Shown here one piece after another: positions 51,945 through 64,000 of a stretch of 64,000 nt of DNA. Each line of letters starts with the position of its first letter. Within the stretch, counting starts at the first letter, position 1. Source of the stretch: Deinococcus hopiensis KR-140. GTDB lineage: Bacteria > Deinococcota > Deinococci > Deinococcales > Deinococcaceae. The translations under genes were made by a program, and so were the position numbers. The stretch is from NCBI RefSeq assembly GCF_900176165.1, contig NZ_FWWU01000009.1, forward strand, positions 276,501 through 340,500, read 5' to 3'. A model generated the notes under the pieces. It saw only the letters and a list, made by a program, of their open reading frames with translations. It searched no databases and was not told the origin of the DNA.

Positions 51945-52661
51945 TCAGCCCTGTGCCGGCGTGGTCACGCGCCGCAGCATCTCCGCGTAGGCGTCCTCAA
52001 CGCCCCCCAGGTCGCGGCGGAAGCGGTCTTTGTCCAGCTTCTCGTTCGTCTCGGCGTCCCAGAAGCGGCAGGTGTCGGGGCTGATTTCGTCGGCCAGAAT
52101 TACGGTCCCGTCAAGGGTTTTGCCAAATTCCAGCTTGAAGTCGATCAGGCGCGTGCTCCGCGCAGCGAAAAAGGGCACCAGGAAATCGCGGACTTTGAGG
52201 CTCAGTTCGCGGATGCGGCTCAGCTCTTCGTTGGTGGCCCAGCCCAGGGCGATGGCCGTGTCGGTGTTGATCAGGGGATCACCCAGCGCGTCGCTCTTGT
52301 AGCAGTATTCGACGACAGGGCGGGACAGGGCGGTGCCCTCCTCGATCCCCAGACGCTTGCAAAAGCTCCCGGCCGCCACGTTCCGCACGATCACTTCGAC
52401 GGGAATGATGGTCACGGCCCGCACGCGCTGCTCGCGCTCCGACAGCTTCTCGATGAAGTGCGTAGGAACTCCGGCCCTCTCCAGCAGGGGAAAGAGGTGC
52501 GCCGTAATCGCATTGTTGATCTCGCCCTTCCCGCCGATCTGGGCCTTTTTTACGCCGTTGAAGGCGGTGGCGTCGTCTTTGTATTCCACGATGTATTCGG
52601 CGGGGTTTTCGGTGGCGTAGACCTTCTTGGCCTTGCCTTCGTAACGTTGTTCAAGCTTCAT
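51945..52661 (-). CDS. purC: SAICAR synthase
   Basis: 238 residues: YEGKAKKVYAT, GKGEINNAIT, IPVEVIVRN and DEISPDTCRFWD are the family signatures. It joins aspartate to CAIR. It starts at the ATG at 52661, with gggaggt upstream and an 8-bp hairpin directly before that site. First gene of the minus-strand pur operon. Confidence 0.96.
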   Translation of the reverse strand: MKLEQRYEGKAKKVYATENPAEYIVEYKDDATAFNGVKKAQIGGKGEINNAITAHLFPLLERAGVPTHFIEKLSEREQRVRAVTIIPVEVIVRNVAAGSFCKRLGIEEGTALSRPVVEYCYKSDALGDPLINTDTAIALGWATNEELSRIRELSLKVRDFLVPFFAARSTRLIDFKLEFGKTLDGTVILADEISPDTCRFWDAETNEKLDKDRFRRDLGGVEDAYAEMLRRVTTPAQG

Positions 52662-52671
52662 AAGACCTCCC

Positions 52672-52691
52672 GGTTCATCTCCTGATGAACC
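52672..52691 (-). promoter_or_regulatory. Hairpin directly upstream of the purC ribosome site
   Basis: On the mRNA strand GGTTCATC and GATGAACC form a perfect 8-bp stem with an AGGA loop, ending 1-2 bases before the ribosome site. It may affect initiation or mRNA stability. Confidence 0.5.
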
Positions 52692-52739
52692 CGAGTGGAG
52701 AAGGAGAAAATGGAGACGGGCAGAAGTGTGAAGGGTCAT

Positions 52740-53129
52740 TCACAAATATGGGCCCGAACGCTGGACCCTGTCTCCACAGGCATGCTCCTTGCGGGAAAAA
52801 GTAGGGCGAGCGCCATCCCAGTCAAAGAGGGAAGGCGCTCGTTGGACGCTTTGGTGGTCATGTGGGCCTCCATCGCCGCCTCTCGGGCGGACTTACCGCG
52901 CATGGGGCGCGGGGCGTCTCTCAGGACACGGGTGGAAGTGCTGTTTAGAGAAGGGGGTGGGGTGCGGATGTACCCGGTGCCGGATGTACCCGGATCAGGC
53001 CGAGGCCGCCGTAACCCACCTTAACATCCCCTAAAGAGGCCTGCGTGAAGTCGTTCAGGCGGCGAGGACATGGCCTGGCCCTGACCCTACGCGCCCCCCA
53101 CCCTGACGGAGGGTGGCGACGCTGCGGAC
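52740..53129. other. Intergenic stretch upstream of purC
   Basis: No gene supported. It contains an inverted repeat GAGCGCC/GGCGCTC (52809-52840, loop about 18). No purine-regulator operator is recognised. A weak CATATT near 52750 on the minus strand could be the purC -10. Confidence 0.3.
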
Positions 53130-53330
53130 ATGAAGGTTTCCCTGCCCGAATGGTTCTCGCCCGTCGCCGGACACGCGGCCGTGCCCACCACAATCCACGC
53201 CGAAAACAGCTCGGCCTGGTGGCACGCGGGGGAATACGTCACGCCCCGGGGACACATCCTGACCGAGCGGGAGGTGCGTCTGGGGCGCAGTTGTCGTCCC
53301 AGCCCGAGCTGGAGCGCTTCACCCGCTGAG
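53130..53330 (+). pseudogene. Short unidentified gene, probably frameshifted
   Basis: From the ATG at 53130 the first 50 residues (LPEWFSPVAGHAAVPTTIHA and on to HILTEREVRLG) look protein-like. If the frame changes at about 53285 it reads AQLSSQPELERFTR and stops at 53329, just before the GNAT pseudogene on the other strand. Without the shift it runs antisense through that pseudogene. Confidence 0.3.
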
Positions 53331-53332
53331 GC

Positions 53333-53826
53333 CCTGCGCCGCCTTACCCAGCAAGACCTCCACCGTGATCACATCGCGCTACACGCCGTCCAGACGGGCG
53401 CGCCCCAGGTAAACGCACACCTCTCGAAAACTGCGGCGGATGTGCAGGTGACGGCGGGCGACGTTCTCCACAAAAACGCGGCGGCTCAGCGTGTGCAGCC
53501 TCGTCCGCTCGGCCGCCAGTCGTCCGCGCAGCGCCGCTTCCCCATGGCCCTTCCCCCGGGCCTCGCGCGCCACATACACGTCACGGTCCCCGATGCCCAC
53601 GTCTACTCGCGGTGGCTGTAGGGACTGCTCCAGGCAAAGGCCACCACCTTGCCCGCCCCATCCAGGACCACTACGGTGGGGGAACGCCGCGCGGCCACTC
53701 TTCAATTTCAAGCACCGGGTGATCACGCGTCTCGAAAGTGACGGTGCGGTCTGCGGTTCCCACTTGTCGGTACGGGTGACGGCGGGAAGGTCTCCGGGAG
53801 TGGCAGGCCGCATGTGGGGCATGGCT
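53333..53826 (-). pseudogene. GNAT acetyltransferase, frameshifted
   Basis: Pieces of a phosphinothricin-type GNAT are visible: an N-terminus HMRPATPGDLPAVTR, then in a second frame TVVVLDGAGKVVAFAWSSPY, then back to DVYVAREARGKGHGEAALRG (the acetyl-CoA loop) and RRSFREVCVYL. At least two frame changes. Confidence 0.7.
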
Positions 53827-53908
53827 TAAGGGTCCGCGTCACTGGAATGTCAGAGAAGGCGAGGGCGGTCAGACCTTTGAGCGGTCAGACACCCAGCCCA
53901 ATAAAAAA

Positions 53909-54014
<106 letters not shown>

Positions 54015-54017
54015 GGG

Positions 54018-54023
54018 ACTATA
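54018..54023 (-). promoter_or_regulatory. -10 element of the SRP RNA promoter
   Basis: TATAGT on the minus strand with an extended TGC just upstream, about 7 bases before the RNA start. No clear -35. Confidence 0.6.
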
Positions 54024-54101
54024 GCACTCCCCGCCATGTCCGTCGAGACGGGCCCACAACGAAAAACCGCCGGTGGTCACGGTGGACTCCGGCGGCTCTC
54101 A

Positions 54102-54198
<97 letters not shown>

Positions 54199-54451
54199 TG
54201 TAGGATGTTACGGGCCGGGGCGAGATTTGTCAAGGCATGGGGGAGAATCCGGCGCTCGGCGTGACCGGCAGGAGGCGCCCCAAGGTGGCGTTTCCGCCCG
54301 AAGGAGCCTCCGCTTCTCAGCCCGGCTGCAGAGGGAAAGGTTTAGCAGCGGGAAGCTTAGGGCCAGCCCCCTGAGCAGCGTGCGCGTCGCCTCTGCGCAG
54401 AGGCGCAGGGGTGGCAACCCGCATCCGTCTGGCAGTGGAAAGGGGAAGCAC

Positions 54452-54479
54452 AAAAGCCTCGTCTCAGACGAGGCTTTTT
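54452..54479. terminator. Intrinsic terminator after tRNA-Leu(UAA)
   Basis: An 11-bp perfect stem, AAAGCCTCGTC with GACGAGGCTTT, 3-base loop, T tract on the right and A tract (T on the minus strand) on the left. Confidence 0.9.
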
Positions 54480-54483
54480 CCTT

Positions 54484-54570
<87 letters not shown>

Positions 54571-54594
54571 ACGGGCTGGAGTATAGCAGGCGCT

Positions 54595-54783
54595 CTAAGC
54601 GACGAAGGAAACGGTGGAGATGGCCTGGGGTCCTGCGCCCGCCGCTTTCAGGGCGTGCACCTCGGCCAGCAGGCGGCGGATAGTGGCGGCGTGGACCTCC
54701 GGCGAGTGCCGTCCCTCCGCGAAGTCGTTCAAGGTGTCCACAAAGGTCTTGAGCACCTGCTGCAGCCGTTCTTCTCGCGACAT
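54595..54783 (-). CDS. 62-residue helical protein, unknown
   Basis: Starts at the ATG at 54783 with TACACT 5 bases upstream (leaderless). The product is helical with LQQVLKTFVDTLNDFAEG and IRRLLAEVHALKAAG. No family recognised. It lies between the tmRNA-like gene and tRNA-Leu. Confidence 0.6.
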   Translation of the reverse strand: MSREERLQQVLKTFVDTLNDFAEGRHSPEVHAATIRRLLAEVHALKAAGAGPQAISTVSFVA

Positions 54784-54907
54784 GGCCGAGTGTAGGCTGC
54801 TTGCACCTACAGCAATGGCACGCCTATAGGGTGAAATAGATATGAGAAGAGCGTCATCTTCCTTTATTCTGTTGAGAGCCATAACAACCCCCACCACCCT
54901 GGGCAGG

Positions 54908-55367
54908 TGGTGGAGGTGGGCCGAGTCGAACCGGTGTCCAAAAGTCCTCTCGGCGTGCGTCTCTCTTTGATTGTCGGGCCACGGCTCACCTGGGGGCGGG
55001 TTCTCCCGGACCTCCTCCACATTTGGTTTCGCCTTCAGCCATAAGGTGTCGCCAGCGCGAGTTATCTGCCCATTGGCGCGCGTAACGCCAATGGCCGGAC
55101 TTCACGGTTGCTGTCTCACTTGAGCGGCGAGAGCGAGGGTGGTGTTGAGGTCGTCATACGGTCTCCGGATACGTCCCCTCCGACGCGCTGATTCCGCGCC
55201 TCTCCGTCACCGTTTTCCTGCTTGCTCCGCTCGGGTTGGCCCCTGGTTTCATCACGGATGAACCGGGATCCTTCCCGGTGACGGGCTTTGCCGTTTTTGA
55301 ACGAGGCCAGCAGCGCCTGGGCACGCAACATCACCTTCGGTTCCCCTGTCGAAACCGGGTCTCCCCA
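54908..55367 (-). ncRNA. ssrA: tmRNA (ssrA)-like gene interrupted by a repeat, probably non-functional
   Basis: The minus strand begins GGGGAGACCCGGTTTCGAC and continues through AACGGCAAAGCC, a typical tmRNA 5' half. The 3' half resumes at CTCGCTCTCGCCGCT (tag ending Ala-Leu-Ala-Ala) and ends CACCTCCACCA. Between them lies dispersed repeat copy C. The tag stop expected as TAA is CAA, so the tag would run on six residues (QVRQQP) to a TGA. The acceptor has a T1-C mismatch and an A6-A mismatch, and the T stem is mostly unpaired. About 460 nt against a usual 350. Confidence 0.85.
55156..55283. repeat. Dispersed repeat, copy C, inside the tmRNA-like gene
   Basis: Begins ATACGGTCTCCGG and ends near GATGAACCGGGATCC, with the internal block GTCACCGTTTT then GCTTGCTCCGCTCGGGTT, as in copies A and B. 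Its borders coincide with the break in tmRNA similarity. Confidence 0.75.
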
Positions 55368-55465
55368 GTTCGGACCACATTCCGGCACAGAGGCGTGGGC
55401 CAAAAGGCGTCACAGAGTATCTTGACCTTCGCCACAATCCTCGCTCACGTTCTACGCTGCCGTTC

Positions 55466-55677
55466 ATGCACTCCCGAATCAGCGAACTCGCCCAGCGTTT
55501 TCCCCATCCGGCAATCTGGCGCCGGATGGGGACCTGCTGCTTGCCGCGCGGAAGGGAGCGTATTCGGGAGCATGTGCCCGGGGCGCGCTTGCTCCCCACC
55601 CGGATTTGCGGGCGGCCTGGGCCGGCTACAGGGTGGAGGGCATTGATTCCCCACGATGGGGAAACGCACGGTCCCTA
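55466..55677 (+). other. Possible frameshifted small gene with a 12-bp hairpin
   Basis: The frame from the ATG at 55466 starts MHSRISELAQRFPHP. A second frame then reads DGDLLLAARKGAYSG and EGIDSPRWGNARSLT. The change falls at a perfect 12-bp stem with 8-base loop (55501-55512, 55521-55532). It may be a small gene disrupted by the hairpin. No other gene is visible in 55368-55674. Confidence 0.3.
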
Positions 55678-56403
55678 ACCTTCCCGCCGAAACCGTCCAT
55701 TGAGGTTTCGCCACTGCTTTAGGCCGTAGGCGTGCAGGGGGTGGGTCCAGCGGCCCTGTACGGTGCCCTCGTGCAGGGCCGCGAGGAGGTCCGCTGGCGT
55801 GCGGATCAGGCGAAAGGGCGTTTCCACCCACGCCTCCCCGATGTCGCGCATCGTATGCGCGTCGCTGCCCGCGCAGGTGGGGAGGTGACGCTCTGCGGCC
55901 CAGGTGGCGGCCACCCGGTTCCAGCGCTGACGCGAGAGGCGGGAATTGAAGGTCTCAACAATGTCGATCTGCTCGGCGATGCGGCGGGTGGCCTCCGGCT
56001 TCAGCCGGTAGCGTTTGAGGGGATCGAAGCCGTGCTGCAGCATGACCAGGCCGCCCTGGGCCTTGATCTGGACCACAGTTTCCTCAGGCGAGAGGTCGGG
56101 GGCGATGCGCTCTTGCAGAAAGAGGCCGATCAGCTCGCCCTCGCGGGTGGTGATTTCCTCGCCGGGAATGATGCTCAGGCGGTCACTGAGCCCCAGGTCC
56201 GCCACGATGCGGGTGAGTTCGGGCCCGCCACGATGCTGGTCGTGGTCGGTCACGGCGATCACCCGGGTGTTCGTCCGCAGCATCCAGGCGGGAATGTCTC
56301 GGAGGCGGGTGTGACAGTCGTGGCTGACTTCGGTGTGGGTGTGCAGGTCCATCCGCATAACCTGCACGCCTTCCCGGAACATGAGGTTGTTGGGCAGGGG
56401 CAC
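55675..56403 (-). CDS. PHP-domain phosphoesterase
   Basis: 242 residues from the GTG at 56403, which has GGAGGG 8 bases upstream. DLHTHTEVSHDC is PHP motif I with metal-binding His pairs. AVTDHDQHRG, PGEEITT, LQHGFDP and GSDAHTMRDIG complete the trinuclear metal site. The family hydrolyses phosphoesters. It begins 5 bases after the stop of the kinase-like gene, so they form an operon. Confidence 0.88.
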   Translation of the reverse strand: MPLPNNLMFREGVQVMRMDLHTHTEVSHDCHTRLRDIPAWMLRTNTRVIAVTDHDQHRGGPELTRIVADLGLSDRLSIIPGEEITTREGELIGLFLQERIAPDLSPEETVVQIKAQGGLVMLQHGFDPLKRYRLKPEATRRIAEQIDIVETFNSRLSRQRWNRVAATWAAERHLPTCAGSDAHTMRDIGEAWVETPFRLIRTPADLLAALHEGTVQGRWTHPLHAYGLKQWRNLNGRFRREG

Positions 56404-56407
56404 GGCT

Positions 56408-57373
<966 letters not shown>

Positions 57374-57603
57374 GGCTCCAGGGTAGCCCAGGAGTTCCGC
57401 ACACCGCTTCCCCCGGTGTGTGGAGGGCGTTTCAAGACGGAGGCGGGAGGGTGAAGTCAAATCTGGCCCAGGTCCAGTTTATCCGCGCCTGTTGGGGAGG
57501 GGGAAGCGGTGTTCCCCGGGCTTTGCCAGACCCCGTCTCCTGCGGAGCTTTGCAAGTTCCGCCAATGGAGAGGGTCAGAACAGCGCACGCCTGCTTCCCA
57601 TTC

Positions 57604-59835
<2,232 letters not shown>

Positions 59836-60901
59836 GTCACCTCCGCGGCGGCTCTTCGTTCGAGCTGTCGTGCCCTTATGGCCCACCGCCAAACGGAGGG
59901 CAAAGCACACGGGCACGCCGCCCCCGGCCAGGACGCGGCCAGCGGCGGAATCTCGTGCATTCTGAGGGGCCTCCCGGCCGAAAGGGCCCAGAAAGAGGGA
60001 CGGGAAACTTAATGTTTGTTGGGGGCTGCCATGAGAGGAAGCGGGTGGGCACCTATGAAAAGGGTCACGATCAGCCGCTGCCTGGGGAGAAGCACCGCGG
60101 CGCGCTGTGCCTGCAGGCTCCGCGAGAGCCGGTGACCGTTCCGCAAATACAGCTGTGGAAAGGTGCAGCCTGCATCCCGTCCCGACACCCATGAGGCGGC
60201 GGTAGAGCGCTCCACGCGGCGTTGTGTTGAGGTCACCGCCGGTCAGCCGGCACAGCGGGCCCACCTGCCATACCCGCGTCCGGTTGGTGCGGTGCAGGGC
60301 GGCACCGTCACCCCCGCAAGGGGCCTTCCGTCCCGCGCACCGCTGCCTCCAGGACCGTAGGGGAATGGGGCATGCTCTCGGCTCTCCAGCCCCGGGAGGC
60401 GCGAGAGGGTCATCACCGCAGGGCGGCGAGGAGGACGGCGCGGTCCCCGGCGGAGATAAGGTTGGTCTTATGCGGCAGCACGCACGTGCAGCAGACCTGC
60501 GCCGAAGGCTGCCAGCAGCGTTGCGGCCAGGGCCTCCGCAAGGCCGCGCCGCCGTCACAGCGTACGGCCCGGGACCAGTGGCGCGGGAAGAAGCCACATC
60601 ACGGCGGGCAGGTACGTGAGCAGCAGCAGCAGCGGTAGGATGGTGCGTTCGCCCACTCCGGGACCCAGCGGCCCAGCGACCATACGGCCGCCACGAGGGC
60701 CAGCTGTCTCCAGGCCACCCTCAAGCGAAACGTGAAGGGGAACCTTCCGGGGGCAGGAAACGTCGCCCATCGGAAGGAGGCGTGGGTCGTAGCCTCTGCT
60801 TGCGCTTCCCCCATCCTTGCGAATCCTGGAGGTATCTGCTGGGTCCCCGGCACCCTGTTGCGTTGCGGCGGTTCATCTCGGCACAAGGGCCTTCACGGCC
60901 T
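59836..60901. other. Kilobase without an intact gene; possible membrane-protein remnant
   Basis: On the minus strand between about 60470 and 60730 hydrophobic text appears in two frames (WRQLALVAAVWSLGRWVPEW, then ILPLLLLLTYLPAVMWLLP, a stop, then AEALAATLLAAFGAGLL). This may be a decayed membrane protein. Nothing supported in 59840-60450. Confidence 0.35.
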
Positions 60902-61963
60902 TCAGAACGCATAGCGCACCGGGCATTCCGGTAACTCGCGGGCGAGGAGTTCCGTGAAGCGGGCCACCGCCTTGCCCTTGAAACCGTAACGGTAGCGCAG
61001 ATTCTGGCCGCCGTACTGCGAACGCTTGGCTTCCTGCCACTCGGGCCGCCACAGCAGACGCTCAGCGCGTGGGTGCCAGCCCAGATTGACCTCGTGCAGG
61101 GCCTCGTTGTGGGTCAGAAAGATCACCTCGGCGGCCAGCTGGCGGCGGGCGCGTTCGGGCACGGCGTCGCGGACCTCGCGCAGCAGTTCCGTGTAGTCCG
61201 CCGTCCAGCCCTCGTAGATCACCACGGGCGAGAAATTGAGGTGAACCTCGTACCCCGCCTCCACAAAGTCCCCGATGGCGGCGATGCGCTCCCGCATGGG
61301 CGAGGTCCGTACGTCCAGGACCCGCGCCACCCGCTGCGGCATCAGCGAGAAGCGAACGCGCGTTTTGCCCGCCGGGTCGTAGCCCAGCAGGTCGCGGTTG
61401 ACGTACTTGGTGGCGAAAGACGCCTTGGCGTTCGGCAACTCGCGGTAGAGGGCCACCAGGTCGCGCACATTGCCCGAAAGCAGTGCGTCCACGCTGAGGT
61501 CGCTGTTCTCCCCGATGTCGTACACCCACCGTTCCGGATCCACTTGGTTGGGTTCGGGCTTGGGGCCCAGCTTTTCGGCGTGGCGACGCAGGGCCCGCAG
61601 CGCGTCCCCGGTATTCACGAAGGTGGTGATCGGATTGGCGAAGCCCTTGTGCCGTGGCACGTAGCAGTACGCGCAGGCCAGCGCGCAGCCGTTGGCGAGC
61701 CCTGGGGCGATCCAGTCTGCGCTGCGTCCGTTCTCACGCAGGGCGAAGGTCTTGCGCACGCCCAGCACCAGCACCTGCCGCTTGATCCGTACCCACTCCT
61801 TGACCAGTCCCGCGTTGCCGTGCAGCCCGGGGATGTTCTGGTGTGAGCGCACCTCGGTGCGCTGGGCATCTGGAAAGCGCGCCAGAATTTCCTGCCCGCG
61901 TGCATACGCCTCCACCCCGGGTTCGAGGTAGATGTGCCGGATGTCGAGCAGAGGCGGGGACAT
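60902..61963 (-). CDS. Radical-SAM protein of the spore photoproduct lyase-like family
   Basis: 353 residues from the ATG at 61963. The cluster motif is Cys93, Cys97, Cys100 in NGCALACAYC, with YVPRHKGFANPITTFVNT following. KASFATKYVNRDLLGYDP and LNFSPVVIYEGW match proteins related to spore photoproduct lyase. Deinococcus makes no spores, so the substrate differs or is unknown. TTGACT lies 6 bases upstream. Confidence 0.88.
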   Translation of the reverse strand: MSPPLLDIRHIYLEPGVEAYARGQEILARFPDAQRTEVRSHQNIPGLHGNAGLVKEWVRIKRQVLVLGVRKTFALRENGRSADWIAPGLANGCALACAYCYVPRHKGFANPITTFVNTGDALRALRRHAEKLGPKPEPNQVDPERWVYDIGENSDLSVDALLSGNVRDLVALYRELPNAKASFATKYVNRDLLGYDPAGKTRVRFSLMPQRVARVLDVRTSPMRERIAAIGDFVEAGYEVHLNFSPVVIYEGWTADYTELLREVRDAVPERARRQLAAEVIFLTHNEALHEVNLGWHPRAERLLWRPEWQEAKRSQYGGQNLRYRYGFKGKAVARFTELLARELPECPVRYAF

Positions 61964-62038
61964 GCCCGCAGTCAAGCGCAGGGCGGGGAGGGTGTCTGTG
62001 ACTTTTGCGCCCTGCTTTCCCTTCCGTTGCCCGCTGTG

Positions 62039-62842
62039 TCAGCGCCAGCCCGCGCAGCGCACGTCCTGAGCGAAGTGCTTCTTGCTGAGTTTGGCGTAGG
62101 TGCCGTTCTCCTGCAGCTTGGTGAAGGCCTGGTTGATGGCTGCCTGCAGAGCGCTGTCGCGGCGCGCGGTGCCGGGAATCGTCACCTGCAGGTACTGGTT
62201 CCACAGCAGCGGGCTGACCTGGAGCTTGCTGGCACCCACGCGGTTGTACATCTTCAGGGCATCGAAGCGGTCGAGCACCAGCGCATCGATGGAACCCGAC
62301 AGAAAGGCGAGCAGCGCCTGGTCTGGGGTAGCGAACACGTGAACCTTCTTCTCGAAGGGCAGGTTCCGGACATAGTAGAAGTAGGGGCTGTTCGTCGCCA
62401 CGGCCACGCTCTTGCCCTTGATGTCCTCCTCGAACTCAGGGCCACCGGGACGACTGAGCAGCACGCCGCCCGTGCAGGTGAAGGGGGCCGTGCGGCCCAC
62501 ATCGGTGAGTTGGAGGGGCAGCTTAACGTCGAAAATAGCGTCGAGTTTGCCATCACGCATGTTCTTGATCAGCAGGTCCGCGTTCTCCACCTTCTGCCAA
62601 GTGACCCCCTTGACCTTGATCTCCCGGGCCAGCATATCCATCAGCTCGACCGCAAAGCCGGCCACCTTGCCGTTTTGCTGCTCGATCAAGCCGGGGGTAT
62701 CGGTGGAAAAACCGATCCTGAACCTGCCACTGCTCTGAATTTTCTGCAGGTCGCCCGCCTGCGCCTGCGCTGAGGGGAACGCCGCCCCCAGAAGGGTGGT
62801 CAGCAGGAGGAGGGAGCGGCGGGACACACGGGGAATAGACAT
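62039..62842 (-). CDS. Amino-acid-type ABC transporter solute-binding protein
   Basis: 267 residues from the ATG at 62842 (agaagaggt upstream). A signal peptide (1-30) precedes a family 3 binding protein: GRFRIGFSTDTPGLI, GKVAGFAVELMDMLAREI and DAIFDVKLPLQLT. It captures a polar amino acid or similar compound outside the cell. No permease or ATPase gene is beside it. Confidence 0.9.
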   Translation of the reverse strand: MSIPRVSRRSLLLLTTLLGAAFPSAQAQAGDLQKIQSSGRFRIGFSTDTPGLIEQQNGKVAGFAVELMDMLAREIKVKGVTWQKVENADLLIKNMRDGKLDAIFDVKLPLQLTDVGRTAPFTCTGGVLLSRPGGPEFEEDIKGKSVAVATNSPYFYYVRNLPFEKKVHVFATPDQALLAFLSGSIDALVLDRFDALKMYNRVGASKLQVSPLLWNQYLQVTIPGTARRDSALQAAINQAFTKLQENGTYAKLSKKHFAQDVRCAGWR

Positions 62843-63052
62843 GATCAACCTCTTCTGAAGAGAAGAACTGGCCCCTGGGCCGCACTCTGTCAGGGTGAAA
62901 CGTTTGCCAGGACGAGAACGGGGCAAACGGGATTGGGGAATGTTTCTGGCTTAAATAATAGAAACACCCTCTGTCTGATTTATGACAGTCCACTTCTGGA
63001 CCAAGCGGACCACGCAGAAGATACGTAAAGCGGCGTAAACCACAATAGGAAA

Positions 63053-63079
63053 GACACCCAGTTTTCTCGACTGGGTGTC
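63053..63079 (-). terminator. Intrinsic terminator after hflX
   Basis: A perfect 10-bp stem (GACACCCAGT with ACTGGGTGTC), a 7-base loop and TTTCC on the minus strand. Confidence 0.75.
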
Positions 63080-63108
63080 CTGAAGGCGGAGCCTGACGCG
63101 GCCTGGTT

Positions 63109-64000
<892 letters not shown>

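Noticed and set aside
59836..60597. Upstream extension of the GH1/RmlD frame
   Set aside because: A ribosome site marks the ATG at 59835, and the extra 250 residues are Arg/Pro/Gly-rich without domain features.

Overview
The window looks like a Deinococcus chromosome. The base composition is GC-rich. Many chromosomal genes have a TANNNT element only 5-7 bases before the start codon, which is the leaderless promoter layout described for Deinococcus. The gene content also fits: an HRDC protein with a PLP-fold-like front half, a short RNB exoribonuclease, an agmatine-to-putrescine operon, and a family of short dispersed intergenic repeats. The genus is inferred from these features; no database was searched.

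Positions 1 to about 15.0 kb are the right part of a siphovirus-like prophage. It begins inside the tape-measure gene and continues through two tail/baseplate proteins, an SGNH-hydrolase tail protein and small accessory genes separated by intrinsic terminators. A lysis cassette follows (membrane proteins, then a GH19 endolysin). The right end is a regulatory module: a minus-strand three-gene operon divergent from an XRE repressor, with two 17-bp operators lying exactly in the spacers of two divergent promoters. No attachment site could be identified.

From 15.2 to 31.7 kb the host chromosome carries surE, a LysM/M23 peptidase, truA, the agu operon (agmatine deiminase, a frameshifted metallohydrolase, a double GNAT protein, N-carbamoylputrescine amidase), an RNB exoribonuclease, a DUF4097-like/DUF2089 cluster and a diguanylate cyclase. 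This stretch is scarred by decay: an IS5-type transposase remnant, a broken methyltransferase, a GNAT pseudogene, and an IS630-type element inserted at a TA in the stop codon of the diguanylate cyclase gene.

From 31.7 to 46.3 kb are a flavin reductase-like protein, xseB, a PlsC acyltransferase, a cobalamin riboswitch followed by btuCD-type transport genes and a 2Fe-2S ferredoxin, an M15 peptidase, the HRDC protein, an isoprenyl (undecaprenyl diphosphate-type) synthase, mutY, an SMP-30 lactonase, a secreted protein with four near-identical Cys/His repeats, and a histidine phosphatase.

From 46.3 to 52.7 kb is a purine block on the minus strand: purC, purS, purQ, a DinB-fold gene, purL, then (after a DUF559 pseudogene) purF. 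From 53.9 to 55.4 kb is an RNA cluster on the minus strand: SRP RNA, tRNA-Leu(GAG), tRNA-Leu(UAA) and a tmRNA-like gene. The tmRNA-like gene is interrupted by a dispersed repeat, has lost its tag stop codon, and has mispaired acceptor and T stems. From 55.7 kb to the end are a PHP phosphoesterase, a diacylglycerol-kinase-type protein, a GH1 glycosidase/RmlD reductase fusion, a radical-SAM protein related to spore photoproduct lyase, an amino-acid-type solute-binding protein and the 3' part of hflX.
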